A stretch of DNA of 64,000 nt from Bacillaceae bacterium (GCA_017656265.1 JACDOD010000003.1:1-64000); one strand, 5' to 3'. Numbered from the stretch's first letter, positions 44,468 to 56,119 are shown. The notes: generated by a model from the letters alone, not told the origin. Numbers and translations are program-made.

Positions 44468-45457
44468 ATGAAAAAGAAACATCACGATGTGGTTATATTC
44501 CCTAAATGGAAAAAGCAGTTAGAAAAAGACAGTTTAGAAGCGTTAAAAGAAAAAAGATATCATGAAGCCCTCGATTACATTGAACAGCTTGAAAAATACC
44601 AGGCTGCCAGCAATGAAATACTGACAGGGAAAATTATTAGTTTAATTGAACTGAAAAGATATGACGACGCCATAGCATTATGCCGTACATTGATGGCAGA
44701 AGATCCGGACAATTATTTTAAATATCTGCATATATACATAACGATCTTGTTTCAGGCCAGCAAATATCGTGAGGTCATTGAAATTCTAGATGAGATTTTT
44801 GAACACGAACAAATACCCTCTACATATATAAACCCCTTCAGGCAGCTTTATGAACTTAGCAAAAAATTTGTAGGGGAAGAGCAGACCTCTGGCAGTAGAA
44901 GAAATGTGGAGAGGTTCATACATAATTTAAGACAGGGCTCATTAAAAGAACAATGGCACTCTTTATCCCAGGTGCGTGAGGAGGATGCCAGGAATTTCCT
45001 TCATATGATTAAGCCGTTTTTAACGGATCAAAAATTAAACCCTGTAATTAAGACTGGTATTTTGCAGTGGCTTCATGAACAAAATGTAGAACAAGAATTC
45101 GATGTTGAAAAGTTTGGAGAAATTCACAGGGTTAATCCAGTTCAGTTAAGGGATATAATGGAACAGGACGTAGCAAAAGAAATCATGTCACACCTCGATG
45201 AACTGGAACATATCAACCCTACACTATTAGAATTTGCCAGGCAAATTTTATATCGTTTTCTGTACATTTATTATCCTTTCTTTCCCGAGAAGAATAGCAC
45301 CAGGATCATAGCAAGAGCCATTCAAACGCTGGCAATGGATTATTTGAATGTACCATATCGGCAGCATGCAGAAGATGAAAGTGCTAAACTGGAATACTGG
45401 AAGCAAAAAATTTCACAGATGGAAGTCCAATATTTTTCGCCTTTAGAAAAAGATTAG
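44468..45457 (+). CDS. ysoA: TPR-repeat protein YsoA
   Basis: The 329-residue soluble protein has TPR-like helical repeats at about residues 17-130 (LEALKEKRYHEALDYIEQLE and ELKRYDDAIALCRTLMAEDP), and a longer helical C-terminal half. The position just before tig equals B. subtilis ysoA. The function is unknown. The ATG follows GGGAAGGGTG at a somewhat long distance. Confidence 0.85.
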   Translation: MKKKHHDVVIFPKWKKQLEKDSLEALKEKRYHEALDYIEQLEKYQAASNEILTGKIISLIELKRYDDAIALCRTLMAEDPDNYFKYLHIYITILFQASKYREVIEILDEIFEHEQIPSTYINPFRQLYELSKKFVGEEQTSGSRRNVERFIHNLRQGSLKEQWHSLSQVREEDARNFLHMIKPFLTDQKLNPVIKTGILQWLHEQNVEQEFDVEKFGEIHRVNPVQLRDIMEQDVAKEIMSHLDELEHINPTLLEFARQILYRFLYIYYPFFPEKNSTRIIARAIQTLAMDYLNVPYRQHAEDESAKLEYWKQKISQMEVQYFSPLEKD

Positions 45458-45472
45458 TTGATGGAATGAGTA

Positions 45473-45500
45473 TTGAAAGGCATTAATAGTATGTTATAAT
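45473..45500 (+). promoter_or_regulatory. Sigma-A promoter of tig
   Basis: TTGAAA (45473-45478), a 16-base spacer and TATAAT (45495-45500), about 100 bases before the tig start. Confidence 0.8.
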
Positions 45501-45601
45501 AAAGTGGTTGCTTTGTAGAGTCCGCCTTCTATACTTAAGAAACACACATATATTCAAAACATAATGATTACATTGAATAATAGATGTTGGAGGGAAAATA
45601 T

Positions 45602-46888
45602 ATGTCTGCAAAATGGGAAAAACTCGAAGGAAATGAAGGGTTATTAACAGTTGAAGTAGAAGCGGCTGAATTTAACAGGGCGCTGGATCAGGCGTTTAAG
45701 AAAGTTGTAAAAAATGTTCAGATTCCTGGCTTCCGAAAAGGGAAAGTGCCTCGTCCTATTTTTGAAAAGCGCTTTGGCGTAGAAGCACTCTACCAGGATG
45801 CACTGGATATCATCCTGCCAGATGCCTACATGAAAGCAGTAGAGGAAACCGAAATCGAGCCGGTGGACCGTCCAGAAGTAGATGTAAAACAAATTGAAAA
45901 GGGCAAAGAATTAATTTTTACAGCTAAAGTAACCGTTAAACCGGAAGTTAAACTGGGCGAATATAAAGGTCTTGAAGTAGAAGAGTTGGATACGGATGTT
46001 ACGGACGAAGATGTTGAACATGAATTAAAACAGCTTCAGGAACGTCATGCAGAACTTGTTGTGAAAGAGGACGGTAAAGTAGAAGAAGGAGATACCGTTG
46101 TTATTGATTTCGAAGGTTTTGTTGACGGTGAAGCATTTGAAGGCGGACAAGCAGAAAACTATTCACTTGAAATTGGATCCGGCACATTCATTCCTGGTTT
46201 TGAAGATCAGCTGATCGGCAAAGAAGCTGGAGAAGAAACTGAAGTAGAAGTTACCTTCCCAGAAGAATATCATGCTGAAGACCTGGCGGGAAAACCTGCT
46301 ACATTTAAAGTGAAAATCCACGATATAAAAACAAAAGAGGTTCCAGAACTGGATGATGAATTTGCGAAAGATGTAGACGAAGAAGTGGAATCTCTCGAAG
46401 AGCTGAAGAAGAAAACAAGAGAGCGCCTGGAAAACCAGAAGAAACAAGAGGCAGAAAATCATAAGCGTGATACAGTTGTTGAAAAAGCAGCCGAGAACGC
46501 AGAAATCGATATTCCAGAGGCAATGATTCAAACAGAACTTGACCGTATGATGAGAGAATTTGAGCAGCGCCTGCAAATGCAGGGAATGACTCTGGATATG
46601 TATTATCAATTCTCTGGTTCTGACGAAAATGCCTTAAAAGAACAAATGAAAGACGACGCTGAAAAACGGGTTCGCACTAATCTGACTCTTGAAGCGATTG
46701 CTCAAGCAGAAAACCTTGAAGCAACAGATGAAGATGTCGAAAAAGAATTAGAACTTATGGCAGAAATGTATCAGACAGATGTAGAGAACCTTAAGAAAAT
46801 GCTTGGCGGCAGCACAGATGCTGTAAAAGAAGATGTAAAAATCAAAAAAGCGATCGACTTCCTTGTTGAAAATGCCAAAACTGCTTAA
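45602..46888 (+). CDS. tig: Trigger factor
   Basis: The 428-residue ribosome-bound chaperone and peptidyl-prolyl isomerase has the N-terminal ribosome-binding signature [18 protein letters not shown] (about 42-59), the FKBP-type isomerase domain at about 150-240 ([20 protein letters not shown]), and a long helical C-terminal chaperone arm. I start at ATG 45602 after TTGGAGGG. The protein is very acidic. Confidence 0.97.
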   Translation: MSAKWEKLEGNEGLLTVEVEAAEFNRALDQAFKKVVKNVQIPGFRKGKVPRPIFEKRFGVEALYQDALDIILPDAYMKAVEETEIEPVDRPEVDVKQIEKGKELIFTAKVTVKPEVKLGEYKGLEVEELDTDVTDEDVEHELKQLQERHAELVVKEDGKVEEGDTVVIDFEGFVDGEAFEGGQAENYSLEIGSGTFIPGFEDQLIGKEAGEETEVEVTFPEEYHAEDLAGKPATFKVKIHDIKTKEVPELDDEFAKDVDEEVESLEELKKKTRERLENQKKQEAENHKRDTVVEKAAENAEIDIPEAMIQTELDRMMREFEQRLQMQGMTLDMYYQFSGSDENALKEQMKDDAEKRVRTNLTLEAIAQAENLEATDEDVEKELELMAEMYQTDVENLKKMLGGSTDAVKEDVKIKKAIDFLVENAKTA

Positions 46889-46916
46889 CAGGATTTGCAA
46901 AATATAATAATAAATA

Positions 46917-46946
46917 AAACAAGGCGCGAGCTATCGTGCCTTGTTT
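46917..46946 (+). terminator. Terminator after tig
   Basis: AAACAAGGC / GCCTTGTTTT with an inner GCGAGCTATCGT loop, 29 bases after tig. Confidence 0.85.
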
Positions 46947-47049
46947 TATATACTCAACAATAAACCTGTATAGATCAGCCCGATCAGTGGAAAGAATAAT
47001 TAACACATCTGCCCGCCTTTCATCATACATATGAGATAAGGGGTTTTTG

Positions 47050-47078
47050 TTGACTTCCACAACTTTCCCGTACATAAT
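47050..47078 (+). promoter_or_regulatory. Probable sigma-A promoter of clpX
   Basis: TTGACT (47050-47055), 17 bases, then CATAAT (47073-47078), about 130 bases before the clpX start. I did not see a CtsR heptad repeat near it. Confidence 0.7.
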
Positions 47079-47209
47079 GAAACCGTATTAGCTTCGGATG
47101 TCAATGCTTTTGGCTTTTTAAAAAATCATCGATCTGGTATGATGTGCTAAAGAGTTGTTTGGTGTCTCTTTCCTTTTTATTTGATTCTCATAAGAGAGGT
47201 GAAAAAGTT

Positions 47210-48487
47210 ATGTTTAAGTTTAATGATGAAAAGGGACAATTGAAATGTTCTTTTTGCGGAAAAACTCAAGACCAGGTAAGGAAATTGGTCGCTGGACCTG
47301 GTGTTTATATATGTGATGAATGTATTGAATTATGCACAGAAATTGTGGAGGAAGAATTGGGCAGTGAAGAAGAAGTTGAATTTAAAGATGTGCCTAAACC
47401 AAAAGAGATCTGTGACATTCTGGATCAGTATGTGATTGGACAGGAAAAGGCAAAGAAATCATTGTCTGTTGCTGTTTACAACCATTACAAGCGAATCAAC
47501 TCCTCCCAGAAACAGGATGATGTAGAGCTTTCTAAAAGTAACATCGTCCTTCTTGGGCCGACTGGAAGCGGGAAAACCTTACTTGCACAGACGCTGGCCC
47601 GAATTCTGAACGTTCCTTTCGCCATAGCAGATGCCACTTCTCTTACAGAAGCCGGTTATGTTGGGGAAGATGTAGAAAATATTTTGCTTAAACTGATTCA
47701 GGCAGCTGATTATGATGTAGAAAAAGCTGAAAAAGGGATCATTTACATCGATGAAATTGACAAAGTTGCCCGCAAGTCTGAAAACCCATCCATTACCCGT
47801 GATGTATCAGGAGAGGGAGTTCAGCAGGCCCTTTTAAAAATTCTAGAAGGAACCGTTGCCAGTGTTCCACCGCAGGGCGGCAGAAAACATCCGCACCAGG
47901 AGTTCATTCAAATCGATACAACCAACATCCTATTTATTGTGGGCGGTGCGTTTGATGGGATTGACCAGATCATTAAACGTCGTCTGGGCAAACGGGTAAT
48001 CGGCTTTGGTGCTGATCAGCAGACAGAAGATCTGGATAAAGGTGAATTATTATCAAAAGTTTTACCTGAAGATCTGCTTCGCTTTGGTTTGATTCCAGAA
48101 TTTATCGGACGTCTGCCGGTTATCGGAAGCCTTGAGCCTTTAGATGAAGATGCTCTGGTAGAGATTTTGACCAAACCGAAAAACGCCCTGGTGAAACAGT
48201 ATCAAAAATTATTTGAAATGGACGATGTAGAGCTTGAATTTGAAGAGGATGCCTTAAGTGAAATTGCGAAAAAAGCGATTGAAAGAAAAACAGGTGCCCG
48301 GGGTTTACGGTCCATCATTGAAAGCATAATGCTGGACGTTATGTTTGAGCTTCCATCGAGAGAAGATATTGAAAAATGTATTATTACGAGAGATACCGTC
48401 GTACAGGAAAACGGAAAGCCAAAACTGATGATGAAGGACGGTACCATTTTAAATGAAAATCAGGAATCTCCCAAGGAAAGTGCATAA
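47210..48487 (+). CDS. clpX: ClpX, ATP-dependent unfoldase of ClpXP
   Basis: The 425-residue AAA+ protein recognises and unfolds proteins for ClpP. A C4 zinc domain lies at about 10-38 (CSFCGKTQ ... [10 protein letters not shown]). Walker [16 protein letters not shown] is at about 120, Walker [12 protein letters not shown] at about 180, the pore GYVGED loop, and the IGF-type ClpP-binding loop seen as RVIGFGAD (about 265). The ATG at 47210 follows AGAGGTG. A longer frame upstream is out of homology. Confidence 0.97.
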   Translation: MFKFNDEKGQLKCSFCGKTQDQVRKLVAGPGVYICDECIELCTEIVEEELGSEEEVEFKDVPKPKEICDILDQYVIGQEKAKKSLSVAVYNHYKRINSSQKQDDVELSKSNIVLLGPTGSGKTLLAQTLARILNVPFAIADATSLTEAGYVGEDVENILLKLIQAADYDVEKAEKGIIYIDEIDKVARKSENPSITRDVSGEGVQQALLKILEGTVASVPPQGGRKHPHQEFIQIDTTNILFIVGGAFDGIDQIIKRRLGKRVIGFGADQQTEDLDKGELLSKVLPEDLLRFGLIPEFIGRLPVIGSLEPLDEDALVEILTKPKNALVKQYQKLFEMDDVELEFEEDALSEIAKKAIERKTGARGLRSIIESIMLDVMFELPSREDIEKCIITRDTVVQENGKPKLMMKDGTILNENQESPKESA

Positions 48488-48495
48488 ATAAAAAA

Positions 48496-48525
48496 ACAGC
48501 AGCCTGTTTTTGGCTGCTGTTTTTT
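48496..48525 (+). terminator. Terminator after clpX
   Basis: ACAGCAGCC / GGCTGCTGT with a T-rich loop, followed by TTTTT. Confidence 0.92.
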
Positions 48526-48692
48526 AACTTAATCATCAATATTAGATTTGCAGTACAAAAAGTAACCCAAAATGACCGAAGATCGGTATCAGTTTTCCCC
48601 TTTTTTTATGTGGATGTTTTCCTGTAATTGCGTTTATTCAGAATTGAATCGGGAGATACTAGCGAATAATGCCATGAACAGGAGGAGAGTTT

Positions 48693-50351
48693 ATGAGCTT
48701 CGCTGGTATCGCTCTAGTCATACAACTAATAGTAGGGATAATTGTAGGGCTCTATTTCTTTACCATGCTTAGGAATGACAAGGCGAATAAAGTAACCATT
48801 GAAAAAGAATCCCGCAAGGAGCTTGAAGATTTGAGAAGAATGCGTACGGTCTCCCTGACAGAACCGTTGTCAGAGACGGTTCGCCCCAAAAGGATGGAAG
48901 ATATCGTTGGTCAGGAAGATGGAATTGAAACGTTAAGAGCAGCTCTTTGCAGTGCCAACCCCCAGCATGTGCTGATTTATGGTCCTCCTGGGGTGGGTAA
49001 AACAGCTGCAGCCCGTCTGGTGCTTCAGGAGGCAAGAATGAATCCGGAAACACCATTTAGGCCAGATGCCGTCTTTGTAGAAATGGATGCAACCACAGCC
49101 AGGTTTGATGAACGAAGCATCGCCGATCCGCTGATCGGATCTGTCCATGATCCGATTTATCAGGGGGCAGGTGCGATGGGACAGGCCGGAATTCCACAGC
49201 CAAAGCGAGGAGCTGTATCTAATGCCCATGGCGGTGTGTTATTCCTCGATGAAATCGGTGAACTTCATCCAATGCAGATGAATAAATTGCTTAAAGTGTT
49301 AGAGGATCGTAAAGTCTTCTTCGAAAGTGCCTATTATAGTGAAGAAAATGATAAAATCCCCAGACATATTCATGAGATTTTTCAAAAAGGATTGCCTGCT
49401 GATTTTCGTTTAATCGGTGCAACGACAAGGCAGCCGGAAGAAATTCCGCCAGCTATCCGTTCCCGCTGTCTTGAAGTATTCTTCAAGGAACTCGACCGTG
49501 ATCACATTATGGAAATCGCAAAAAGAGCAGTTGATAAGATCAACGTTCAAATAACCAGTGAGGGCCTGGAACGGCTGGCCAGATATGCCCGTAATGGCCG
49601 GGAAGCGGTAAATATTATCCAAATTTGTTTAGGGGTCATAAAAAAACAAAATAAGCAAACAATAGATGTCGATGACATTGAATGGGTGGCCGAATCCAGT
49701 CAGTTAACACCCAAAATGGAACAAAAAATTTCCGAACAGGATCAGATTGGGGTTGTAAATGGTCTTGGTGTGTTTGGACCTGGGAGCGCATCCCTGTTGG
49801 AGATTGAAGTATCAGCTTTGCCGGCAACTGATGTGGGTCAGGTGGAGATTTCGGGTATTGTAGATGAAGAAGAACTGAATCAAAAGGGCAGAACCATCCG
49901 AAGAAAAAGCATGGCGAATCATTCGGTAAAAAATGTACTGACGATGCTAAAAACAAAGGGTGTCCCAGTGCACCAATATGACCTTCATATTAATTTCCCC
50001 GGAGGCATTCCGGTTGACGGCCCATCTGCAGGTACAGCGATTGCATTGGGGATTTTTTCTGCCATTAATAAAATCCCTGTTAAACATGACATCGCTTTAA
50101 CAGGAGAAATTAGTCTTCATGGAAACGTAAAGCCTGTCGGAGGCGTTTCTCAAAAAATTCGGGCTGCGAGAAAGGCCGGTGCTACAAGAGTACTGATTCC
50201 GTTTGAAAATTATCAGAATTCCTTTGAACAGGAAGGGATTACAGTTTTGCCGGTAAAAACTTTTGATGAAGTGCTCGTACAAGCATTAAAAAGGGAATCA
50301 GAATCTTACTTGCAAAAAGATTCGTATTCTGTTTCAAAAAAATCCATGTAG
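48693..50351 (+). CDS. lonB: Membrane-associated ATP-dependent protease LonB
   Basis: The 552-residue LonB is active in the forespore of B. subtilis. It has an N-terminal membrane segment (about 3-25), Walker [15 protein letters not shown] (about 93), Walker B FLDEIGELHPMQM, and the proteolytic Ser-Lys dyad in GPSAGTAIALG (about 445) and VSQKIRAARKAGA (about 488). The ATG follows GGAGGAG. A sigma-F promoter is known for the B. subtilis gene, but I could not confirm one here. Confidence 0.96.
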   Translation: MSFAGIALVIQLIVGIIVGLYFFTMLRNDKANKVTIEKESRKELEDLRRMRTVSLTEPLSETVRPKRMEDIVGQEDGIETLRAALCSANPQHVLIYGPPGVGKTAAARLVLQEARMNPETPFRPDAVFVEMDATTARFDERSIADPLIGSVHDPIYQGAGAMGQAGIPQPKRGAVSNAHGGVLFLDEIGELHPMQMNKLLKVLEDRKVFFESAYYSEENDKIPRHIHEIFQKGLPADFRLIGATTRQPEEIPPAIRSRCLEVFFKELDRDHIMEIAKRAVDKINVQITSEGLERLARYARNGREAVNIIQICLGVIKKQNKQTIDVDDIEWVAESSQLTPKMEQKISEQDQIGVVNGLGVFGPGSASLLEIEVSALPATDVGQVEISGIVDEEELNQKGRTIRRKSMANHSVKNVLTMLKTKGVPVHQYDLHINFPGGIPVDGPSAGTAIALGIFSAINKIPVKHDIALTGEISLHGNVKPVGGVSQKIRAARKAGATRVLIPFENYQNSFEQEGITVLPVKTFDEVLVQALKRESESYLQKDSYSVSKKSM

Positions 50352-50525
50352 GAAGCTTTTTCATGTGGTACATTAATTTACAAAGAATCTAGATTTTTTT
50401 ATACTTGATAAGAAAGTTTGACATGTTAGTTATGTGGAAATGAACAGTTTATGTTGCAATGAGGTATATACATGCTGCAGCAGACTATTTTTTACTGGAT
50501 GGAAGTGACGGAGGTGTTATGAGTG

Positions 50526-52865
50526 ATGACTGATAAAATAAGACAAATTCCGCTCCTCCCTTTAAGAGGCTTATTAGTATACCCCTCAATGGTTTTACAT
50601 TTGGATGTAGGAAGGGAAAAGTCAGTCAATGCATTAGAAGAAGCGATGGTGGATGATAATCATATTTTGCTTGCTGCCCAAAAAGAAGTAGGCATTGATG
50701 AGCCGAAAACCGATGATATTTATCGTGTCGGCACAGTAGCCAATGTCAAACAGATGCTAAAACTGCCTAATGGTACCATTCGAGTATTGGTAGAAGGGCT
50801 TTACCGGGCAGAAATTATTGAATATTTAGATGAAGAGCAATATTTTCATGTTAGAATTGCAAAGCTTGAAGAAGTCAGAGGAGATCATCTGGAAGAAGAA
50901 GCGCTGATGCGCACGTTGCTGGATCAATTTGAACAATACATAAAAGTTTCCAAGAAGATCAATCAGGAAACGTTAAGCACTGTCCAGGATATTGAGGAAC
51001 CGGGGCGGCTGGCAGATATTGTTGCCTCACATCTGTCCTTAAAACTTAGAGATAAACAGAAAATCCTCGAGATTCAGGAAGTTATTGCCCGATTAAATCA
51101 GCTGATTCAATTTATTAAAAATGAACGGGAAGTTCTTCATCTGGAGAAAAAAATCGGCCAGCGAGTTAAGCGCTCCATGGAACGAACCCAAAAAGAATAT
51201 TATTTGCGGGAACAGATGAAGGCTATCCAAAAAGAGCTGGGTGAAAAGGACGGGAAAACCGGTGAAGTTGCCCAGCTAAAGGAAAAAATAGAAGAAGCCA
51301 ATATGCCGGAGCGTGTAGAAAAAGCAGCATTAAAGGAACTGGACCGATATGAAAAGGTTCCGAGTACATCGGCTGAAAGTTCTGTAATCCGCAATTATTT
51401 GGAGTGGCTTGTTTCATTGCCGTGGGATAAGGAAACAGAAGATAATCTGGATCTTCACCACGTGGAAAAAGTGCTGGATGAAGATCATTACGGGCTGGAT
51501 AAAGTGAAGGAAAGAATTCTTGAATATCTCGCGGTTCAAAAGTTAACACAGTCGATTCGGGGTCCTATCCTCTGTCTCGTTGGACCTCCAGGGGTAGGGA
51601 AAACGTCCCTTGCTAAATCCATTGCCCGTGCCATTAACCGAAATTTTGTGAGGATTTCCCTTGGAGGTGTCCGGGATGAGGCAGAAATTCGAGGTCACAG
51701 GAGAACCTATGTTGGGGCCATGCCTGGACGTATTATTCAGGGAATGAAAAAAGCTGGTACCATCAATCCTGTGTTTCTTTTAGATGAGATAGATAAAATG
51801 GCCAGTGATTTCCGTGGAGACCCATCGGCTGCTATGCTTGAAGTGCTGGATCCTGAACAGAACAGCACATTCAGTGATCATTTCATCGAGGAGAGCTATG
51901 ACTTGTCTAAGGTCATGTTTATTGCGACAGCCAACTATCTCGGTGCTATTCCGGGACCACTATTGGACCGGATGGAATTGATCACGATTCCTGGCTATAC
52001 AGAGGTTGAAAAATTACACATCGCAAAAGAACATCTATTGCCGAAACAGTTAAAGGAAAATGGACTTACAAAAAGTCAATTGCAGGTTCGGGAAGATGCT
52101 CTTTTTAAACTGATCCGCAGATATACCAGAGAAGCAGGAGTAAGAAATTTGGAACGCCAACTGGCATCCATCTGCCGTAAAGCTGCCAAGATGATTGTCG
52201 CAGAAGAGAAAAAGCGGGTTGTGGTCACGGAAAAGCAGCTGGAATCCCTGCTGGGCAAACCAAAGTTCCGATATGGACAGGCAGAAACGGAGCATCAGAT
52301 TGGAACGGCTACAGGTCTTGCCTATACAGCAGCAGGAGGAGACACACTGTCAATAGAAGTGTCTGTTTATCCGGGAAAAGGAAAATTAACCTTAACGGGT
52401 AAACTGGGAGATGTGATGAAAGAGTCAGCACAGGCTGCATTCAGTTATATCCGCTCAAGAGCAGATGAGTTAAAAATCGATCCTGAATTCCATGAAAAAA
52501 ATGATATTCATATTCATGTGCCAGAGGGAGCAACCCCTAAGGATGGTCCTTCTGCCGGTATCACAATGGCAACAGCGCTGGTTTCTGCATTAACCGGACG
52601 CCCTGTCCGTAAAGAAGTAGGGATGACCGGTGAAATCACCTTGAGAGGCCGGGTACTGCCGATTGGCGGATTGAAAGAAAAATCATTAAGTGCCCACAGA
52701 GCTGGTCTAAAATACGTGATTATTCCTAAGGAGAATGAAAAAGATTTAGAGGAGATTCCGGAAAGCGTCAGAAACGAACTAACATTTATCAAGGTGGATC
52801 ATCTGGATCAGGTTCTTGAACACGCCTTGCTGGAGGATGGGGAACATGAAGGTCAATCAAGCTGA
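50526..52865 (+). CDS. lonA: ATP-dependent protease LonA
   Basis: The 779-residue cytosolic Lon has the N-terminal LON substrate domain (about 8-200), a coiled-coil segment (about 200-260, [20 protein letters not shown]), the AAA+ module with Walker [15 protein letters not shown] (about 355) and Walker [10 protein letters not shown], and the protease domain with Ser in [15 protein letters not shown] (about 675) and Lys in [15 protein letters not shown] (about 718). The start may be ATG 50526 or the adjoining GTG 50523, both after GGAGGTG. It overlaps ysxC by 20 bases. Confidence 0.96.
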   Translation: MTDKIRQIPLLPLRGLLVYPSMVLHLDVGREKSVNALEEAMVDDNHILLAAQKEVGIDEPKTDDIYRVGTVANVKQMLKLPNGTIRVLVEGLYRAEIIEYLDEEQYFHVRIAKLEEVRGDHLEEEALMRTLLDQFEQYIKVSKKINQETLSTVQDIEEPGRLADIVASHLSLKLRDKQKILEIQEVIARLNQLIQFIKNEREVLHLEKKIGQRVKRSMERTQKEYYLREQMKAIQKELGEKDGKTGEVAQLKEKIEEANMPERVEKAALKELDRYEKVPSTSAESSVIRNYLEWLVSLPWDKETEDNLDLHHVEKVLDEDHYGLDKVKERILEYLAVQKLTQSIRGPILCLVGPPGVGKTSLAKSIARAINRNFVRISLGGVRDEAEIRGHRRTYVGAMPGRIIQGMKKAGTINPVFLLDEIDKMASDFRGDPSAAMLEVLDPEQNSTFSDHFIEESYDLSKVMFIATANYLGAIPGPLLDRMELITIPGYTEVEKLHIAKEHLLPKQLKENGLTKSQLQVREDALFKLIRRYTREAGVRNLERQLASICRKAAKMIVAEEKKRVVVTEKQLESLLGKPKFRYGQAETEHQIGTATGLAYTAAGGDTLSIEVSVYPGKGKLTLTGKLGDVMKESAQAAFSYIRSRADELKIDPEFHEKNDIHIHVPEGATPKDGPSAGITMATALVSALTGRPVRKEVGMTGEITLRGRVLPIGGLKEKSLSAHRAGLKYVIIPKENEKDLEEIPESVRNELTFIKVDHLDQVLEHALLEDGEHEGQSS

Positions 52866-53430
52866 AATAGTGATCAGTGCTGTGAAAGAGGAGCAATATC
52901 CAAATGATTTATTGCCGGAGATTGCCCTGGCAGGACGGTCAAATGTAGGAAAATCGTCGTTTATCAATAAAATGATCCAACGAAAAAACCTGGCCAGGAC
53001 GTCATCCAGGCCAGGAAAAACACAGACTCTAAATTTTTATAAAATTAACGAATCATTTTACTTTGTAGATGTTCCAGGATATGGATATGCAAAGGTGTCT
53101 AAAAAAGAACGTAAAGCCTGGGGCAAAATGATGGAGAACTATTTTACGAAAAGGGAAAACCTGCAAGCAGCCATTCTGGTTGTTGATTTACGACATAAGC
53201 CAACGGAAGATGATTTATTAATGTATGATTTTCTTAAGTATTATGAGATCCCTGTCATTGTTATTGCCACAAAATTGGATAAAGTGCCAAAATCTAAACA
53301 GGTTAAACACATCAAACAAATGACAGAGGAGCTGGAGTTAGAGCCTGAGGACGTCATTATACCTTTTTCAGCAGAAACCGGGGAAGGCAAGAACGAAGCC
53401 TGGGCTGCCATAAAACCATTTATATCTTAA
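52846..53430 (+). CDS. ysxC: Ribosome-assembly GTPase YsxC (EngB)
   Basis: The 194-residue TrmE-Era-like GTPase takes part in 50S subunit assembly. The G motifs are [14 protein letters not shown] (G1, about 32), the switch I region [26 protein letters not shown] (G3, about 77), [10 protein letters not shown] (G4 TKLD, about 144) and FSAETGEGK (G5, about 175). I start at ATG 52846, which gives the B. subtilis N-terminus ([14 protein letters not shown]). The ribosome site GGAGG lies inside lonA. Confidence 0.97.
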   Translation: MKVNQAEIVISAVKEEQYPNDLLPEIALAGRSNVGKSSFINKMIQRKNLARTSSRPGKTQTLNFYKINESFYFVDVPGYGYAKVSKKERKAWGKMMENYFTKRENLQAAILVVDLRHKPTEDDLLMYDFLKYYEIPVIVIATKLDKVPKSKQVKHIKQMTEELELEPEDVIIPFSAETGEGKNEAWAAIKPFIS

Positions 53431-53447
53431 ATCACACAGTTTTTGAA

Positions 53448-53488
53448 AGGGGACAATGCCTGGTCTGCACAGGTGCATGTCCCTTTTT
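53448..53488 (+). terminator. Terminator after ysxC
   Basis: A nearly perfect stem, GGGGACAATGCCTG / CAGGTGCATGTCCC, is followed by TTTTTTT. Confidence 0.9.
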
Positions 53489-53704
53489 TTATTTTTTTAA
53501 AATACTGATCTATTTTCAGGATTTTACAGTATATCGGTGGATTTCTAAGAATAGACCAGTTAACTTCTCCTTGCACGAATATTGAATGTTATATGAGCAT
53601 TTATCTTTTGTAAAGAAAATTGTGAATTTAATCGTGTATTGTTAAACTAAAATGCGTGTCGTTCCTATAAAAATTTAACAATTTGAAGGAGAGGATTTAG
53701 ACGA

Positions 53705-54487
53705 ATGAAGAAAACGTTAACGGTATTATTTGGACTTTTCTTACTTGCAGCATTAACAGCATGTGGAGGTAAAGCTGAGACAGAAAGTGGTATGACACTT
53801 GTAGAAGAAGGTAAGTTTACCTTTGCTGCATCAGGTGAATTTAAACCATTTAGCTGGACGTTGGATGATGGAACCATGACAGGTTTTGATATCGAAGTAG
53901 GAGAAGCGGTTGCTAAAGAATTAGGTTTAGAACCTGCACAAAAGAAACATAAGTTTAGTGCGATTGTTGAAGGGGTTAAATCCGGCCGCTTTGATGCCGC
54001 AGTTGCCAGCCACACGATTACTCCAGAAAGACAAGAGCATGTTGATTTCTCCACCCCATACTATTACTCCGGAGCACAAATTTTCACTCAGCCAGGAAGT
54101 GATCTTGAAACCCTTGAAGACTTAGAGGGTAAAGTTATTGGTGTTTCAAAAGGCTCAACATATATGGAGTATGCTCAAGAAGTAACTGATTCCGATCATA
54201 TTAAAATTTTCGACAGTGACGTTGTAGCCCTACAGGCACTTGACAGCGGAAAGATGGATGCTGTTATCACAGATTTCTTAACTGGAAAAGAAGCCATAGC
54301 AAATGGTTTAAATATTGAAGCGAAAGCGATGTTAGACCGCAGTGAGCAGGCGATTGCGGTTGCAAAAGACAATCCTGAATTATTGGAAAAAGTGAATGAA
54401 GCATTAGAAACATTAAGAGAAGACGGAACGCTTAAGGAGCTAAGTGAGAAATATTTTGGCTATGATATTACAACCAAACCAGAATAA
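53705..54487 (+). CDS. Polar amino-acid ABC transporter, binding lipoprotein
   Basis: The 260-residue lipoprotein (lipobox LTACGG, Cys at about 19) is of the SBP_bac_3 family: FAASGEFKPFSWTLDDGTMT (about 41), GFDIEVGEAVAKEL (about 61), VASHTITPERQEHVDFSTPY (about 101), and the C-terminal EDGTLKELSEKYFG. It binds polar or basic amino acids, cystine or similar ligands. The ligand is not readable. The transporter stands between ysxC and ysxD, genes that are neighbours in B. subtilis. Confidence 0.93.
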   Translation: MKKTLTVLFGLFLLAALTACGGKAETESGMTLVEEGKFTFAASGEFKPFSWTLDDGTMTGFDIEVGEAVAKELGLEPAQKKHKFSAIVEGVKSGRFDAAVASHTITPERQEHVDFSTPYYYSGAQIFTQPGSDLETLEDLEGKVIGVSKGSTYMEYAQEVTDSDHIKIFDSDVVALQALDSGKMDAVITDFLTGKEAIANGLNIEAKAMLDRSEQAIAVAKDNPELLEKVNEALETLREDGTLKELSEKYFGYDITTKPE

Positions 54488-54551
54488 AAATTGAGAGGGA
54501 ACGATGATTCATAGTTTGTCAGTTTTAATCACAATTGATGGATAATCGAGC

Positions 54552-54585
54552 GAAACCCTTGTTATGCCTTAATAACAAGGGTTTC
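54552..54585 (+). terminator. Intercistronic hairpin after the binding-protein gene
   Basis: The perfect 14-base stem GAAACCCTTGTTAT / ATAACAAGGGTTTC closes on GCCTTA with no T run after it (CATAAT). It stands between the binding protein and the permease, like the one after appA, and may stabilise the upstream mRNA or lower read-through. Confidence 0.75.
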
Positions 54586-54652
54586 CATAATCCTTTTTGA
54601 TCAATTAAATAGATATAAGTTTTTTTGCTAAAACAATAAAGGAGTGGAAAGC

Positions 54653-55312
54653 GTGCCTTCTATACAGCATTTGTTTGAAGTATTTATAAGCAGCTATGAT
54701 CAATTTTTTCATGCAACATGGCTGACGTTGAAATTGACGGTTGTGTCGATCTTTATCGCCATGTTTATCGGTTTATTTTTTGCCCTGTTAAAAATATCCC
54801 GTATTGCTGTACTTGAATCTATTGCAAACTTTTATATTTTTATCGTGCGAGGGACTCCGTTAATTGTACAAATCTTTATTTTTTATTTTGGATTAACCGA
54901 ATTAAATATGTCCGATTTTTGGGCAGCAACATTAGGACTTGCCTTTCACAACGGAGCATATATTGCGGAAATCTTTCGTGGAGCGATTCAGTCCATTGAA
55001 AAGGGTCAAATGGAAGCAGGACGTTCACTGGGAATGTCCAGAACCTTAACCATGCGTCGAATCATTCTTCCGCAAGCATTTCGCCGTGCTCTGCCGCCCC
55101 TTGGCAATCAGTTCATCATTGGGTTAAAAGATTCCTCACTTGCCGCATTCATCGGTGTTTATGAAATTTTTAATCTGGCCACAACACAGGGCTCCGAATC
55201 CTTTGATTCCATGACCTGGTTAATCATCTGTGCTATTTACTATCTCATTCTTGTATTCTTATTGACGCTGCTAGTGAGTTATATGGAGAGAAGATTAGCG
55301 GTTAGTGATTAA
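54653..55312 (+). CDS. Polar amino-acid ABC transporter, permease
   Basis: The 219-residue HisM/GlnP-type permease has about five membrane segments, [20 protein letters not shown] (about 57-76) and the EAA loop [20 protein letters not shown] (about 120-139), which touches the ATPase. I start at GTG 54653, eight bases after AAGGAG. A GTG nine bases upstream lies in the ribosome site. Confidence 0.93.
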   Translation: MPSIQHLFEVFISSYDQFFHATWLTLKLTVVSIFIAMFIGLFFALLKISRIAVLESIANFYIFIVRGTPLIVQIFIFYFGLTELNMSDFWAATLGLAFHNGAYIAEIFRGAIQSIEKGQMEAGRSLGMSRTLTMRRIILPQAFRRALPPLGNQFIIGLKDSSLAAFIGVYEIFNLATTQGSESFDSMTWLIICAIYYLILVFLLTLLVSYMERRLAVSD

Positions 55313-55341
55313 TTTTTCTGAATGAAAGAGGAGGAAACACA

Positions 55342-56079
55342 TTGAGCGCAAAAGAAATGATCCGCATCGAGAAATTAAATAAATCTTTCGGAGATCTCCA
55401 TGTTTTAAAAGATATTGATATGACGGTAAACGAAAGCGATGTAGTAGTCCTGATCGGTGCAAGCGGATCCGGGAAAAGTACGCTGTTAAGATGTATCAAT
55501 TTTTTAGAAATAAAAGATCACGGAAAAGTTATTATTGAGGGAGAAGAAATTGATCCGTCTACCCACAATTTAAATGATGTACGCCAGAATGTGGGAATGG
55601 TATTTCAACACTTTAATCTGTTCCCCCACAAGACGGTCCTTGAAAATGTCATTGAAGCACCTGTCCATGTAAAAAAAATGAGCCGAAAACAGGCAGTAGA
55701 GGAAGCAAAGGTACTGCTGGAAAAAGTAGGGCTTGCAGATAAAGCTGACGAATATCCGTCCAGGTTATCCGGAGGACAGAAACAGCGGGTAGCTATTGCC
55801 CGATCCCTTGCTATGCAGCCGGATATCATGCTCTTCGATGAACCAACTTCCGCACTAGACCCGGAGTTGGTGGGAGAGGTGCTTGCTACCATGAAGGAAC
55901 TGGCAAATGAAGGGATGACCATGGTTGTCGTAACCCACGAAATGGGTTTTGCAAGGGAAGTGGCGGATTGGGTTGTGTATATGCATGATGGATATATTGT
56001 TGAAACAGGAAAACCGAATGAACTGTTCGACAATCCGAAAGAAGAACGGACACAGGAATTTTTAAGTACGATTTTATAA
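55342..56079 (+). CDS. Polar amino-acid ABC transporter, ATPase
   Basis: The 245-residue GlnQ/HisP-type ATPase has Walker [10 protein letters not shown] (about 38), Q-loop [11 protein letters not shown] (about 88), the signature [15 protein letters not shown] (about 140), Walker [21 protein letters not shown] (about 160), and the H-loop [11 protein letters not shown]. The start is TTG 55342, eight bases after AGGAGG. A region almost the same as its Walker B/D-loop stands as a fragment at 32878. Confidence 0.95.
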   Translation: MSAKEMIRIEKLNKSFGDLHVLKDIDMTVNESDVVVLIGASGSGKSTLLRCINFLEIKDHGKVIIEGEEIDPSTHNLNDVRQNVGMVFQHFNLFPHKTVLENVIEAPVHVKKMSRKQAVEEAKVLLEKVGLADKADEYPSRLSGGQKQRVAIARSLAMQPDIMLFDEPTSALDPELVGEVLATMKELANEGMTMVVVTHEMGFAREVADWVVYMHDGYIVETGKPNELFDNPKEERTQEFLSTIL

Positions 56080-56119
56080 TGGAATGCAGAAAAGCCCCTG
56101 CCATGAGAGATACTGACCA

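Noticed and set aside
50400-50525. lonA promoter from TTGACA at about 50423
   Set aside because: No acceptable -10 element at 16-18 bases downstream.
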